Below, piece after piece: positions 17,005 to 27,134 of a stretch of 64,000 nt of DNA. The first letter of the stretch is position 1; every line of letters begins with the position of its first letter. A program made the translations under genes and the position numbers. The stretch comes from Larkinella rosea. GTDB taxonomy: Bacteria > Bacteroidota > Bacteroidia > Cytophagales > Spirosomataceae. The notes under the pieces are model-generated. The model searched no databases. It was not told the origin of the DNA and saw nothing but the letters and a program-made list of their open reading frames with translations. Location: the NCBI RefSeq assembly GCF_003858635.1, contig NZ_RQJO01000010.1, positions 620,001-684,000 on the forward strand. Direction: 5' to 3'.

Positions 17005-17655
17005 TTAGTATTTTCCGGCTCGCACAATTACAGTTACCATCTGAACCGAATCGCCGTTGACTTTCTGATGCACAGGCTCGTCTTTTTCAACTACCCCGAT
17101 CAGGCGAAAACCGCTGGCAGAAAGCAAATCCACAACGTCTTCTTTCTCGTACAACGTAAAACCGTACTGCGTAAAAGGCAGCTTTTTCATGAGGGGCTTC
17201 GGTCGGATGGCGATCTGTAATTCCCCGCCTGGTTTCAGAACCCGGCGAATTTCAGCCAGGTCCTCCGACGGTTTTTCCCAGAAATACAGCGTATTGATCG
17301 TAAAAACCGTATCAAACGTTTCGTTCGCAAACGGCAGCCTGGTCGTGGAAGCCACTATGAATTGAGCCTGGCCGTTCTCAATAAACGATTGATTTAACTG
17401 GCTGGCTTCTTCCACCATCGTCTCGGAAAAATCACAACCTACGTAAGTGACCGAAGGCTCTTTGGCAAAAACGTCCTTGACAAAAAAACCGTTGCCCATC
17501 CCGATCTCCAGCAGGTGGTCGTGGCTTTTCAGGTTCAGGTTTTCAATCAGGTACTGGTTGATGTACCAGTTACTTTCGTTCATTTTGGCCCCGACCTGTT
17601 TTCCGAATTCGCCATCGGGTTTTCGTAACTGGGCGGCTACTGCTTCAAAGTCCAT
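17005..17655 (-). CDS. Class I SAM-dependent methyltransferase
   Basis: 216 residues. Motif I is LLEIGMGNGFFVKDV (about residues 45-60), motif II-like VGCDFSETMVEEA, motif post-II FDTVFTINTLYFW and LAEIRRVLKPGGELQIAI as the typical Methyltransf_11 segment. It resembles UbiE/small-molecule methyltransferases; the substrate cannot be told. It appears to be transcribed with the downstream YjbR gene. An AAACCGGTTT palindrome lies 45 nt upstream of its start. Confidence 0.85.
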   Translation of the reverse strand: MDFEAVAAQLRKPDGEFGKQVGAKMNESNWYINQYLIENLNLKSHDHLLEIGMGNGFFVKDVFAKEPSVTYVGCDFSETMVEEASQLNQSFIENGQAQFIVASTTRLPFANETFDTVFTINTLYFWEKPSEDLAEIRRVLKPGGELQIAIRPKPLMKKLPFTQYGFTLYEKEDVVDLLSASGFRLIGVVEKDEPVHQKVNGDSVQMVTVIVRAGKY

Positions 17656-17700
17656 TTGTATCCGTTGGTTTCGGGTAAAGATGCTATTTCAATACGGCTA

Positions 17701-17710
17701 AAACCGGTTT
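17701..17710. repeat. AAACCGGTTT palindrome copy
   Basis: A perfect palindrome in the gap between the divergent methyltransferase and Hsp70-like genes. TACATTTG at 17781-17788 could be a -7 box for the latter, but no TTTG is seen at the right distance. Confidence 0.55.
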
Positions 17711-17889
17711 AGATTCCGGCATATTCTATTTATTAAGCTTGAAGTAGGAAATTTTCAACTTCAAAACCAATTTTTAGACGTACATTTGCGCCCCTTTTAT
17801 CCTCCACAAGCCGTGCAAGCCTGTTTTCGTCCGCATTATTTTTCGGACGCCGAGCGGTTTTTGCCCGCTAAAAATTAAGACAAAACCGG

Positions 17890-19176
17890 ATGACAACCCT
17901 TTCCTGCGGAATCGATTTTGGTACCTCCAATTCAAGTATTGCCATTGACAATGCGGGCGAAATCAGCCTTGTTCCGGTCGAAAACGGCCAGGTAACCATT
18001 CCGAGTGCCATCTTTTTCCAGCGCGACGATAACAAAGCTTTTTACGGCAGAAATGCGGTCAATCTGTTTTTCGACCGGAAGCAGGGGCGGTTTATGCGCA
18101 GTCTGAAACGGGTGCTGGGTACGCCCCTGATGAAACACGGAACCGTCGTAAACGGCACAACCATGAATTTTTCGACCATCATTTCTTCCTTTTTGCGAAC
18201 GCTAAAGGCCAAAGCCGATGCTGAAGCAGGTCAGGAAATTGAGCACGTGGTGATGGGCCGACCGGTTCATTTCATCGATCAATCGCCGGAAGCCGATGCC
18301 CAGGCGCAGGCCGAATTGCTGGAAATTGCCCGGCGAATTGGCTTCAAACACATTGAATTTCAGTTTGAACCGATTGCCGCAGCTTTCGCCCACGAAGCAA
18401 AATTAACCGGGGAGAAACTGGCGATTGTGGCCGATCTGGGCGGAGGAACCTCCGATTTTACGGTCATCCGTCTCTCGAATCAGGCGGCCCGCAAAAACGA
18501 CCGGTCGTCGGATATTCTGGCCAATACCGGGGTGCGCGTGGGTGGTAACGATTTCGATAAAGACCTGAGTCTGGCGGCCATCATGCCCGAACTCGGTTAC
18601 CGCAGCCACTACGGCGAGAAAAACCTGGAAGTTCCCTTAAAACCGTTCCACGATCTGGCGGAATGGAGCAGAGTTAACTTTCTGTATACGCCCAAACTCA
18701 TCATGCAGACGCGGCAGTTGCTGTTCCAGTCGCACGACAAAAAGCGGTATAAACGGCTGTTAAGCGTATTGGAAAACGAAACCGGGCACACGGTTCTGGC
18801 GGCTACCGAAGGAGCGAAAATTGCCCTCACCAACGTTGACACCTACGAAACCCCGTTCGATTTTGTGGAACCGGATTTTTTCATTCCGATCAAACGAACC
18901 TTGTTTGAAGAATCGATTCGCGGAGAAGTCGACAAAATCATTGCCTCGGCCACCGAGTGTTTGCAGAATGCGGGCGTGCGAAAACAGGACATCGACCTCG
19001 TGATTCTCACCGGCGGTTCGACCGAAGTGCCACTGGTTCAGGCCGAATTCAAACGCCTTTTCCCGAACGCGGCCATCGCCGATGAAAACAAACTCTCCAG
19101 CGTCGGGCTGGGGCTGGCGTACGATAGCCAGAACAAATTTGGCAAAACCGCCGAGCGAAAAATCGAAACGGTTTAA
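17890..19176 (+). CDS. yegD: Hsp70-family chaperone-like protein, YegD type
   Basis: 428 residues, close to E. coli YegD (about 450). The actin-like ATPase phosphate-1 motif is GIDFGTSNSS (residues 7-16), phosphate-2 is VADLGGGTSDFTVI and the adenosine motif is LTGGSTEVPLV near the C-terminus. The substrate-binding domain of DnaK is absent, as in YegD. The inserts are charged (EFQFEPIAAAFAHEAK is the connect segment). The client and partners are unknown. It is monocistronic and closed by a strong hairpin at 19226. Confidence 0.85.
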   Translation: MTTLSCGIDFGTSNSSIAIDNAGEISLVPVENGQVTIPSAIFFQRDDNKAFYGRNAVNLFFDRKQGRFMRSLKRVLGTPLMKHGTVVNGTTMNFSTIISSFLRTLKAKADAEAGQEIEHVVMGRPVHFIDQSPEADAQAQAELLEIARRIGFKHIEFQFEPIAAAFAHEAKLTGEKLAIVADLGGGTSDFTVIRLSNQAARKNDRSSDILANTGVRVGGNDFDKDLSLAAIMPELGYRSHYGEKNLEVPLKPFHDLAEWSRVNFLYTPKLIMQTRQLLFQSHDKKRYKRLLSVLENETGHTVLAATEGAKIALTNVDTYETPFDFVEPDFFIPIKRTLFEESIRGEVDKIIASATECLQNAGVRKQDIDLVILTGGSTEVPLVQAEFKRLFPNAAIADENKLSSVGLGLAYDSQNKFGKTAERKIETV

Positions 19177-19225
19177 TTGCGGTCGAAATCATACCGGAGA
19201 TCTACTCTACCCAATCGGGTCACTC

Positions 19226-19257
19226 AGCCCACGGTTAAAACCGTGGGCTATTTTTTT
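19226..19257 (+). terminator. Intrinsic terminator
   Basis: An 11-bp stem (AGCCCACGGTT / AACCGTGGGCT) with a 2-nt loop, followed by seven T, about 50 nt after the stop at 19176. Confidence 0.9.
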
Positions 19258-19475
19258 CCGCTGACCTCACTGCTTCGGCCAAATCCTCCTGCAATTCTAC
19301 CGTCACAAAATCGCTCTTCTGTCTGACAAAACCAACCTCTTCCCGTGTATCCCGGTCCACGAAATAGTCAATTGATGGCCCGAATTGTGCACTTCAGCCT
19401 GCTTGCTCTGGAGTCGGACCGGTTTTGGAATCTACTTTACGGATTCAACCTTTTTTTTCACCAAACAACAAAAGC

Positions 19476-22400
19476 ATGAAAAAAGAAAATCGGCTTTTCC
19501 GAAGCAGAATCTGGCATTCACTCCAATGGCTCCTTGCCGGGTGGTTGCTCATTTCAACGGCGGAAGCACAGTCCATCAGCAAACAGATTATTGTCGATCA
19601 GTTTGGCTGGCGACCGTCGGCGAAGAAAATCGTCGTGTTTGCCAATCCCGTCAACGGCCAGAACAACGGTTTGGCCTACACGCCGGGCAGTCAGTTCCAG
19701 ATTCGCCGGTCGTCCGATAATGGAACGGTTTTTACGGGCAACGTAACGATCTGGAACAACGGCAACCTCCACACCGATTCGGGCGACAAAGCCTGGCACG
19801 GCGACTTTTCGAGCCTGACAACACCCGGCGCGTATTACGTTTTCGATCCGGCGAACAACCTGCGTTCGTACGAATTTGAGGTGCGCGACGACATCTACGC
19901 AAATGCGCTGAAGGCATCGACCCGGACGTTTTATTACCAGCGCTCCGGCACCTCCATTCCGGCCCAGTACGGTGGCAACTGGACGCACGGCCCGGCCCAC
20001 ATGCAGGACGCCAACGCGCTGTTGTACAGTTCATCGGCGCAAACCGGGACCCCGCGGAATGTCACCGGTGGCTGGTACGATGCCGGCGATTACAACAAGT
20101 ACATTCCGTTTCTGAACCACACGATGTGGAATCTGATGGTGGGCTATGAACTCCGGCCTTCGGCTTTTCCCGACAACACCAACATTCCGGAGTCTGGTAA
20201 TGGCGTACCGGATTTGCTGGATGAGCTGAAGTGGGAACTGGACTGGATGCTGCGAATGCAGGCCGAAAACGGTGGTGTTCACAACCGCGTATCGGTGACG
20301 AGCTACGAGAACGGTTCCGACGATCCGGCGACGGATACGCAAGCCCGGTATTACACGCCCATAACCACCTGGTCGACAGCTACTTTTGCGGCAATCATGG
20401 CGCATGCAGCCCGGCTGTACGGTAATTACGCGGGGCAATATCCCGGTTATGTCAACACCTTACGGACGGCGTCGGAAAAAGCCTGGGCGTATCTGGAAGC
20501 GACGCCCGGGATGCAGCCCGCGTCTGGTAAAGACGGAGCTTCGATGGCGGCTGCCGATGCGGGTTCGGATTCGAACGACGACAAACGTCGGCGGGTTGCG
20601 GCCGCGGCTGAACTGTTTGCCACCACCGGAACGGCCAAATACAAGTCGTATTTCGAAGCCAATTACAACGATATCGGCGGCACGAGCGAGAACGGTTTTC
20701 ACCCCTTTGCCAACGATTACCTGGATGCGTCGCTGGGTTGGGAGTTAAGCCGGGCGTATTACGTCTATGCCAAAACCGCCGGGGCCAACCCGACCCTTGT
20801 TTCGGCGATCAAAAGCAAATTCCAGAACACCATGGACTGGTTTATCGAATCGTATTACAACCAGAAAAGCGATCCGTACCTGGGTATGATGTGGAGCGGT
20901 CATTACACCTGGGGTTCGAATCTGCAAAAAGCGCTCTGGGCCATGCTGCCGATTCTGTCGGTCGAACTGGGCGTCAATCCCACCAAATCCACTGTCTATA
21001 AGGAAATTGCGGAAGAGTATCTGCATTATTTTCACGGTCGAAATCCACTTTCCTGGACGTATTTGAGCAACATGGGCAGCCGCGGAGCGAATGCCGGGGC
21101 CGAGAACAGCGTCGATGAGTTTTACCACAGCTGGTTCCGCGATGGGTCGGCGCGGTACGACGGCGCGGGTTCGCAATTTGGTCCGCCACCCGGTTTTGTA
21201 GTCGGCGGTCCAAATCAGTATTACACCGGTTCGGCCAGTCCGCCGAAAAACCAGCCCCCGATGAAAGCCTACCGCAACTGGAACACGAGCTACCCCGAAC
21301 CGTCGTGGGAAATCACGGAACCGGCCATTTATAACCAGGCCGGTTACACGTTTCTGGTCGCTTATTTCACCAGCCCGGGCGGAACCACCGAACCACCGGT
21401 GATTTCGGCCACGAGCAACAGCCCGGTTTGCAGCGGCCAAACCGTCAATCTGCTGGTAACCAATGCCCCAGCGGGTGCATCATTTCGATGGAGTGGTCCG
21501 AGCGGTTTTTCATCGACCGCGGCCAATCCGACGATTCCGAACGCTACGACCCTGGCTTCCGGAACGTATTCGCTCACGGTAACGCCCTCCGGCGGAACGG
21601 CGCAAACCGTTAGTACAATCGTAACGGTCAATCCCGTTCCCACGGCAACGGCTTCGAGCAACACGCCGGTGACGGCCGGGCAGTCGCTCAACCTGACGGC
21701 GGCTAACGCCGGAAACGGTGCTGCGTACGATTGGAAAGGTCCCAATGCCTTCACCAGCAATCTGCAAAACCCAAGCATATCGAACGCAACTACCTCCGCA
21801 TCAGGCACCTATACGCTGACCGTGGGCCTGAATGGTTGTTCGGCGACGGCAACGACGGTTGTCTCGGTAACGGGAACGAATCCGGTTCCTGATCCCTCTT
21901 CACTGATCATTTACGAAGATGCACTCCAAACCGGCTGGGTCGACTGGTCGTGGAACATGACCCGGAATTACAACGCCACCTCACCGGTTTACAGCGGTTC
22001 GAAATCACTTTCCGTTCAGAATACCGTCGGTTGGGGCGCATTATACCTGCACGCAGAAACCCCGGTTTCATTGAGTACGTATCCTAAATTAACGTTTTGG
22101 GTACATGGCGGACCAAATGCGGGGCAACGGATGCAGGTAGTGATCAACAGCAGCGGAGGCTTCGAATTTACCCCTCAGGCCAACCAATGGACGCTGGTCA
22201 CCGTGCCGTTCTCGGCCTTCGGAAATCCGGCGACCTTGCGGGATATTTTTATTCAGGATGTAACAAATCGCTCGCAGCCAGCAGCTTACATCGATCAGTT
22301 GCAACTGGTTTCGGCGGGAGGAACCACTCCCCCGCCAACGCCCACCGTCAGCGCATCGAGCAACAGTCCGATTTGTGCGAACCAGCCGCTGAACCTTTCG

Positions 22401-23552
22401 GCCACGGTTTCGAACATGGGCACCGGCGCGACGTATAACTGGAAGGGGCCGAACGGTTTCACGGCTTCGGTTCAGAATCCGACCCTGACCAATGCGGTTT
22501 CGGGAACGTATCAGCTAACGGTTTTAAGTAACGGAAACTCGTATACGGCAAACACGGCGGTGACGGTTAAACCGCTGCCAACCGCAATGGCGACGAGCAA
22601 CAGCCCGGTTTCGGCGGGTCAATCGGTCAATCTGACGGCGGCCAATGCCGGAACCGGCTCTACGTATTCCTGGAGTGGACCAGATGGTTTTGCGGCTTCA
22701 GCGCAAAATCCGACGATCGCCAACGCAACTCCTGCGGCTTCGGGGGTGTACTCCCTGACGGTCAATCTGAACAGCTGCACCAGCACAGCAACTACCAGCG
22801 TCACCGTTACCGGCGGAACCACCGAGCCCGCACCGGGCGGTTTGCTGATTTATGACGACGCTCTGAAAACCGGCTGGCGCGACTGGTCGTGGAGCGTTAC
22901 GCGCAATTACAACAACGGAACTCCGGTGAAAGCGGGCAGCAAGTCACTGGCGTTGCAGTATACGGCGGGCTGGGGCGGTTTGTACCTGCACCCCGACACG
23001 CCGGTCAATCTGGCTTCGTATTCTCAGCTTCAGTTCTGGGTACACGGCGGCCCCGCTGGTGGGCAGCAGTTCAAGGTGACGTTCAATGCGAGTTCGCAGG
23101 GGTATACGGTTCGGCCAACGGCGAATGCCTGGACACTGATTTCCATTCCGTTAGCGAGTCTGGGAAGCCCGGCAACGCTAAATGATTTGTATTTTCAGGA
23201 CACGGGCGGAGCGATCAATTCGGCGTTTTATGTAGACAATCTTCAGCTTTCGGCGCTAAGCCCGGCGCGTTTGGCAACCGCAGAGCCCGACGGCCAACCG
23301 GTCGTTCGGGTCTATCCGAACCCCGTCGGACGGCAGCAGGGCGTTGTTACGCTGTCATTCAGTGGCTTTCAGGCAAACGAAACCGTTGAGGTACGACTGG
23401 CGGATCCGCACGGCCGGATCATTCGACAGCGTTCGTTGATCCTTACACCGGCTGAACATGCCTTTCCAATCGGCCAGTTGGTGCCGGGAACTTACCTGCT
23501 TTCCGTTCAGGGGCCAACGACGCGAGCAACGAAGAAGATTGTGGTGGATTAA
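19476..23552 (+). CDS. GH9 endoglucanase, modular, with T9SS sorting domain
   Basis: 1358 residues from ATG 19476 (the ORF is open from TTG 19425). It begins with a signal peptide (to STAEAQ) and a CelD_N Ig-like domain (about 28-130, KQIIVDQFGWRPS). The GH9 alpha/alpha barrel follows to about 625: GGWYDAGDYNKY holds the catalytic Asp pair near residue 200, HGRNPLSW lies near 520, and the likely acid Glu is in ITEPAIYNQAG near 613. After it come two copies of [Ig-like, Ig-like, CBM-like] (about 639-945 and 950-1255). The end is a T9SS type A sorting domain (VYPNPV, GTYLLSVQG). It should be exported through T9SS and act on cellulose-type beta-glucans. The tandem duplication uses near-identical wording (TGW-DWSW, LYLH, FWVHGGP). 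Confidence 0.9.
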   Translation: MKKENRLFRSRIWHSLQWLLAGWLLISTAEAQSISKQIIVDQFGWRPSAKKIVVFANPVNGQNNGLAYTPGSQFQIRRSSDNGTVFTGNVTIWNNGNLHTDSGDKAWHGDFSSLTTPGAYYVFDPANNLRSYEFEVRDDIYANALKASTRTFYYQRSGTSIPAQYGGNWTHGPAHMQDANALLYSSSAQTGTPRNVTGGWYDAGDYNKYIPFLNHTMWNLMVGYELRPSAFPDNTNIPESGNGVPDLLDELKWELDWMLRMQAENGGVHNRVSVTSYENGSDDPATDTQARYYTPITTWSTATFAAIMAHAARLYGNYAGQYPGYVNTLRTASEKAWAYLEATPGMQPASGKDGASMAAADAGSDSNDDKRRRVAAAAELFATTGTAKYKSYFEANYNDIGGTSENGFHPFANDYLDASLGWELSRAYYVYAKTAGANPTLVSAIKSKFQNTMDWFIESYYNQKSDPYLGMMWSGHYTWGSNLQKALWAMLPILSVELGVNPTKSTVYKEIAEEYLHYFHGRNPLSWTYLSNMGSRGANAGAENSVDEFYHSWFRDGSARYDGAGSQFGPPPGFVVGGPNQYYTGSASPPKNQPPMKAYRNWNTSYPEPSWEITEPAIYNQAGYTFLVAYFTSPGGTTEPPVISATSNSPVCSGQTVNLLVTNAPAGASFRWSGPSGFSSTAANPTIPNATTLASGTYSLTVTPSGGTAQTVSTIVTVNPVPTATASSNTPVTAGQSLNLTAANAGNGAAYDWKGPNAFTSNLQNPSISNATTSASGTYTLTVGLNGCSATATTVVSVTGTNPVPDPSSLIIYEDALQTGWVDWSWNMTRNYNATSPVYSGSKSLSVQNTVGWGALYLHAETPVSLSTYPKLTFWVHGGPNAGQRMQVVINSSGGFEFTPQANQWTLVTVPFSAFGNPATLRDIFIQDVTNRSQPAAYIDQLQLVSAGGTTPPPTPTVSASSNSPICANQPLNLSATVSNMGTGATYNWKGPNGFTASVQNPTLTNAVSGTYQLTVLSNGNSYTANTAVTVKPLPTAMATSNSPVSAGQSVNLTAANAGTGSTYSWSGPDGFAASAQNPTIANATPAASGVYSLTVNLNSCTSTATTSVTVTGGTTEPAPGGLLIYDDALKTGWRDWSWSVTRNYNNGTPVKAGSKSLALQYTAGWGGLYLHPDTPVNLASYSQLQFWVHGGPAGGQQFKVTFNASSQGYTVRPTANAWTLISIPLASLGSPATLNDLYFQDTGGAINSAFYVDNLQLSALSPARLATAEPDGQPVVRVYPNPVGRQQGVVTLSFSGFQANETVEVRLADPHGRIIRQRSLILTPAEHAFPIGQLVPGTYLLSVQGPTTRATKKIVVD

Positions 23553-23700
23553 TTCATCAAACATTCATCATTTATACCCTGAGAAGGCCCGTTTATGTGG
23601 TTAATTGGGCGTTTGATTCGATCCGTTCTGACAATCAGGCCCTTCTCTGGTTCATTTAAAAGGCTGATGCTAGGGTTATCAGCGTTACCGACCTCTTTAT

Positions 23701-23735
23701 ACAGCCCGATCACTTTGTAGTCGGGCTGTTTTTTA
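23701..23735. terminator. Bidirectional intrinsic terminator
   Basis: A 9-bp stem (ACAGCCCGA / TCGGGCTGT) with an 11-nt loop and T run. It overlaps the last bases of the convergent NamZ-like gene. Confidence 0.8.
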
Positions 23736-24905
23736 ATACAACAAAAACGACTCAATCACCTGCGCCCATTCTCCGCAATCCAGTCGGGCATTAACCGTTT
23801 TCAGAAAAACCGGGCGGGGTTCGTCAAAGAGAACTTCGGCGTTGAACACACCCAATAACCGGTCCAGATGCTGGTTTCCCGAAGGATTAACCAGCGTTGG
23901 ATACGGGCTCCAGCCAAATGCATCCGGCTGATGATCTTTCACCAGTTTGATGAAAATCAGAGCCGCCAAAACCGGCCTGAACCGGGCCGCATCGGTTACG
24001 TGAAACTGAATGCCCCGGCACAACTGGCTGGCATATTTACCGATGTACGGAATAAATACCAACTCACGCGCCACAACGCCAGGTAGTTGCTCGTGATTGA
24101 AACGGGTTACCAACGTTGCCGCATCCAGCCAGGGCGCACCGGTTACCTGAAAGGGTAAAGCCGTTCCGCGACCTTCGCTCAGGTTCGTGGCTTCGAGCAA
24201 CCCCAAACCCGGATACAGCAAAGCCGCTTGCAGGCTAACCATCGCGGGCGAAGTTGGCACGAACGACGGCTGCCAGTCGTGCTGAAACCACGATCGATTC
24301 CAGCCTGCTGCTTTGACAACGGTCAATGCCAGAGTGGGTAACCGCTGGTGCTGCCAGAACGTCGCCAGTTCGCCCATCGTGCAGGAATGCCGTACTGGAA
24401 TGGCCCAGCGGCCAATGAACGACGAACACCGGTTTTCGTCCAGCATCGGCCCTTCTGCCAGCCGCAAGTCCCCGGACAATGGATTCGGCCGATCCAGCAA
24501 AATGAGCGGTTTCCGGTATTCCGCACAGGACTCCATAACGTGCGTGAGTGTCCACAAATAAGTGTAAAACCGGCAGCCAATGTCCGACAAATCAACCACG
24601 ACAGCATCGACATCCGCCAGATCGTCGGCACTGGGGCGGAGTTTATCGCCGTATAAACTGACAACGGGCAGGCCCGTTAGGGAATCGAATCCGTTTGGCA
24701 TAAATTGCCCGTCGGCGCCAATCGTTTCCAGACCGTGTTCGGGTGAAAAAAGTTTTGTTATTGAAAAACCGGCGGTTTTCAAGGCCTGCCGTGAAGGAAC
24801 AAACGACGACGTGGTAGTCGCGTGATTCGTCACCAACGCCAGCTTTTTTCCTTGATAATGAGCAGATTGATCCAGAAAACAATCAATTCCCAAACGGACG
24901 TCCAT
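23733..24905 (-). CDS. namZ: Exo-beta-N-acetylmuramidase NamZ-like (DUF1343)
   Basis: About 390 residues. GKKLALVTNHATTTSSF, LFSPEHGLET, VSLYGDKLRPS, DLSDIGCRFYTYLWTL and LDRPNPLSGD are signature segments of DUF1343. The founding member NamZ releases terminal MurNAc from peptidoglycan chains. The Glu of SPEHG is likely catalytic. I chose ATG 24905 (MDVRLGID); an alternative ATG at 24965 would add 20 hydrophobic residues and start 3 nt after the stop of the S41 gene. Without that extension the protein would be cytoplasmic. The closeness of the S41 peptidase gene suggests an operon. Confidence 0.8.
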   Translation of the reverse strand: MDVRLGIDCFLDQSAHYQGKKLALVTNHATTTSSFVPSRQALKTAGFSITKLFSPEHGLETIGADGQFMPNGFDSLTGLPVVSLYGDKLRPSADDLADVDAVVVDLSDIGCRFYTYLWTLTHVMESCAEYRKPLILLDRPNPLSGDLRLAEGPMLDENRCSSFIGRWAIPVRHSCTMGELATFWQHQRLPTLALTVVKAAGWNRSWFQHDWQPSFVPTSPAMVSLQAALLYPGLGLLEATNLSEGRGTALPFQVTGAPWLDAATLVTRFNHEQLPGVVARELVFIPYIGKYASQLCRGIQFHVTDAARFRPVLAALIFIKLVKDHQPDAFGWSPYPTLVNPSGNQHLDRLLGVFNAEVLFDEPRPVFLKTVNARLDCGEWAQVIESFLLY

Positions 24906-24968
24906 GTAGTTTTCGAGTAAAATAAAACCTTGGAAAATAAAAATCCAATAAATGACGGGGCGCATCGC

Positions 24969-26648
24969 TTACTTTGACCGTTTTCTCATCCGGGCCCGGT
25001 CAACGGCAAACTCCAATGCCACATCCCGCTTCTGAAGCAGTTCGTTGATGGTTGGGTTAACCGGGTAATCCGGGATAACCCCCCGATCGTCGGGCGTCAC
25101 TTTCTTCACGGCATTCGCATACCGGATTTTGGGAATGGAGATGCGAATGGCGGTATTCGGTAAGGTTATCCGAAACATTTCGCCGGAATTATTGCCCGCG
25201 TATCCCCCACCGGTTTCTTCCCCGATAAACGTTCCCCGGTGATTACTTTTGGCAATGGCGCAAAAGTCGGCGGTTGTGGAAAAACTGAGTCCATCGATCA
25301 GGAAGTAAACCGCTCCCTTGTAATTGTTTTCGCTCGGATTCTGCATTTCTAACCCGGGATGATCGGTTTTATTCAAAAAGGTCTGCGTTGTGGATTGTAA
25401 CGAAGCAAAATAAGCGAACGGTTTAGTGGTCAAATACGAATACAACAGCGAACCGTTCACATCATCTCCCCCGCCATTGCCCCGTAAATCAATCAGCAAA
25501 CGGCTTACGTTTTTTGCCTGAAGCTCTTTGAATGCGGTTTTCAGAAACGTCTCAAAATCGTCACGGGAGGCTTTCAACCGGTCATTACTGAAGGTTTTTA
25601 TCGTTAGTAAAGCCACGTTGTCAGCCGTGTAAGTCAACTGAAGTAGTTTTTCGGATCCCGAGTTGTATTGAAAACAAGACGTATTTTTCAAGCTGTCGGC
25701 CGACAAAGAAGTGGTTTGAATAGCACCGGTTGGGGTTTTGTAGGTCACCCTAAAAGCGGTTTTGTCGCCGTAGATAAACCGGTAGAGAAAGGGAAAACCA
25801 TCCCGGTTCATGATCCAATACTTCCTGGATTGAATTCGACCATCCGACGGCAGGTAGCGAAACAGGGTTTGCCGGATTTCATCAATGGGTCGACCGTCGA
25901 TCGCGGTTACTTCGGATTTGGCGGGAATACCGGTGCGACTGGTGCAGAGCGAAAATGCCTTCCGACCCGAAAACCAGAGCTGCAGGGGAAACATTTTGGC
26001 GGATGTACCGTACCAGTCCATGAGTTCGGCAGGAAGACTGCAATTGGTATGCCCGCAGCCAATGGCGCTGATCACGAACCGAATGGTGTTGGAAAATTCG
26101 GTGGAAGTCATGGAATGACTCAGGGTGGCATGGCAACTGTCGAGGAGTCGATCCATTTCTTTTTTCGATCGGTAGCGGTATAAACCAGCGTGTTGCTGCC
26201 GGAGGTTTTCGCAGAAAAGGGTAAAATCCTGCCGAACCTGATCCACCGAAAACCGCTTGAGCGGATCCGAACTGGCCTGGGTTTGCACCACCGGTTTTGC
26301 CGTTTCGATTCGGGTATAACACGTATCGGTTTTGTTCAACACGATGAGAAAATCATAGTTTTGCCCCGGAACTACGTCGAACGACAGGGAATCGATGTCC
26401 GTATAAAACGTGATCCGCCGGGGTCGCACCGGCTCCAGGACGTAGTAAATGTCGGGCCTGATTTCGGGCGACAAGTTCCAGACACCTTTCCGCACGATGC
26501 CCCCGTCACGGACGTCCACCGATCGGGCGGTTGCCCGAACGACCGGTAGTTGTTTCTGAGCCCAAGCCAATGGCGTACGAACTACCAGGAGTACCCAACA
26601 GGCAATGCGCAGCCAGGCCCAGGTTGCGGGCCGTTTAGTTCGTTTCAT
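24969..26648 (-). CDS. S41 family peptidase (C-terminal processing type)
   Basis: 559 residues with an N-terminal signal or anchor (LRIACWVLLVVRTPLAWAQ). The first 130 residues are a beta-rich domain of unknown type. The S41 core is in the C-terminal half: VSRLLIDLRGNGGGDD, FLIDGLSFSTTADFCAIAKSN (Ser nucleophile in SFSTTADF) and GEETGGGYAGN. A PDZ-like part (KSEVTAIDGRPIDEIRQTLFRYL) precedes it. The catalytic Lys cannot be fixed by eye. It lies directly before the NamZ-like gene and 22 nt after the membrane protein at 26671, all on the minus strand. Confidence 0.85.
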   Translation of the reverse strand: MKRTKRPATWAWLRIACWVLLVVRTPLAWAQKQLPVVRATARSVDVRDGGIVRKGVWNLSPEIRPDIYYVLEPVRPRRITFYTDIDSLSFDVVPGQNYDFLIVLNKTDTCYTRIETAKPVVQTQASSDPLKRFSVDQVRQDFTLFCENLRQQHAGLYRYRSKKEMDRLLDSCHATLSHSMTSTEFSNTIRFVISAIGCGHTNCSLPAELMDWYGTSAKMFPLQLWFSGRKAFSLCTSRTGIPAKSEVTAIDGRPIDEIRQTLFRYLPSDGRIQSRKYWIMNRDGFPFLYRFIYGDKTAFRVTYKTPTGAIQTTSLSADSLKNTSCFQYNSGSEKLLQLTYTADNVALLTIKTFSNDRLKASRDDFETFLKTAFKELQAKNVSRLLIDLRGNGGGDDVNGSLLYSYLTTKPFAYFASLQSTTQTFLNKTDHPGLEMQNPSENNYKGAVYFLIDGLSFSTTADFCAIAKSNHRGTFIGEETGGGYAGNNSGEMFRITLPNTAIRISIPKIRYANAVKKVTPDDRGVIPDYPVNPTINELLQKRDVALEFAVDRARMRKRSK

Positions 26649-26670
26649 GACCGTTATTCGATTGGGTGTT

Positions 26671-27072
26671 TTAGTTTCGGGATTGTTTCAGATAAAAGAA
26701 ATACCCCAGGAAGCTGGCGGCCAGACAGAAAGCCATTATCGCCAGGGAATGAATGCCGACGGGAAGGGTCAAATAAACGAGCGTCAGGCCGGTTCCGATG
26801 CCGGTCCAGATTGCGAACCATTTGATCGTCGTCCGCGACTCTTGCCCGGTTTGCGCCGGAACCTCGGAAAGACCGAGTTCCAGCGCTTTGCGTTTCAATT
26901 GGTAAGCAAATAGACGTTTGATAATTTCCAGTATAAAGAGCAGTCCGAACCCTCCGGCAACGAGCGCGACGCCCACTGCCACGAGATCCCGGTCGATGTA
27001 CGGAGTGGTATTTTGGGCTTGTACGACGAAAGGAGCGGCCATTCCGGCCAGCACACTGAGTAACTTTTTCAT
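26671..27072 (-). CDS. Small membrane protein, three helices
   Basis: 133 residues. A signal-like N-terminus (MKKLLSVLAGMAAPFVVQAQ) is followed by a helix at about 30-52 (LVAVGVALVAGGFGLLFILEII), a basic cytoplasmic loop (KRLFAYQLKRKALELGLSE), then two more helices (WFAIWTGIGTGLTLVYLTL and HSLAIMAFCLAASFLGYFFYL). The layout is like Bacteroidota DUF6249-type proteins that travel with sigma/anti-sigma genes, but I am not certain of the family. It sits between the anti-sigma gene and the S41 peptidase gene, on the same strand. Confidence 0.65.
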   Translation of the reverse strand: MKKLLSVLAGMAAPFVVQAQNTTPYIDRDLVAVGVALVAGGFGLLFILEIIKRLFAYQLKRKALELGLSEVPAQTGQESRTTIKWFAIWTGIGTGLTLVYLTLPVGIHSLAIMAFCLAASFLGYFFYLKQSRN

Positions 27073-27134
27073 TTTGATTGAATCATGCTTGTTACCTGAT
27101 TAGACCCGCAGCCGTTTTGTTTGTTGCAGTTCCG

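Noticed and set aside
20745-21440. 231-codon minus-strand ORF
   Set aside because: It is antisense within the GH9 gene and Arg/Gly/Val-rich, a shadow of the coding strand.
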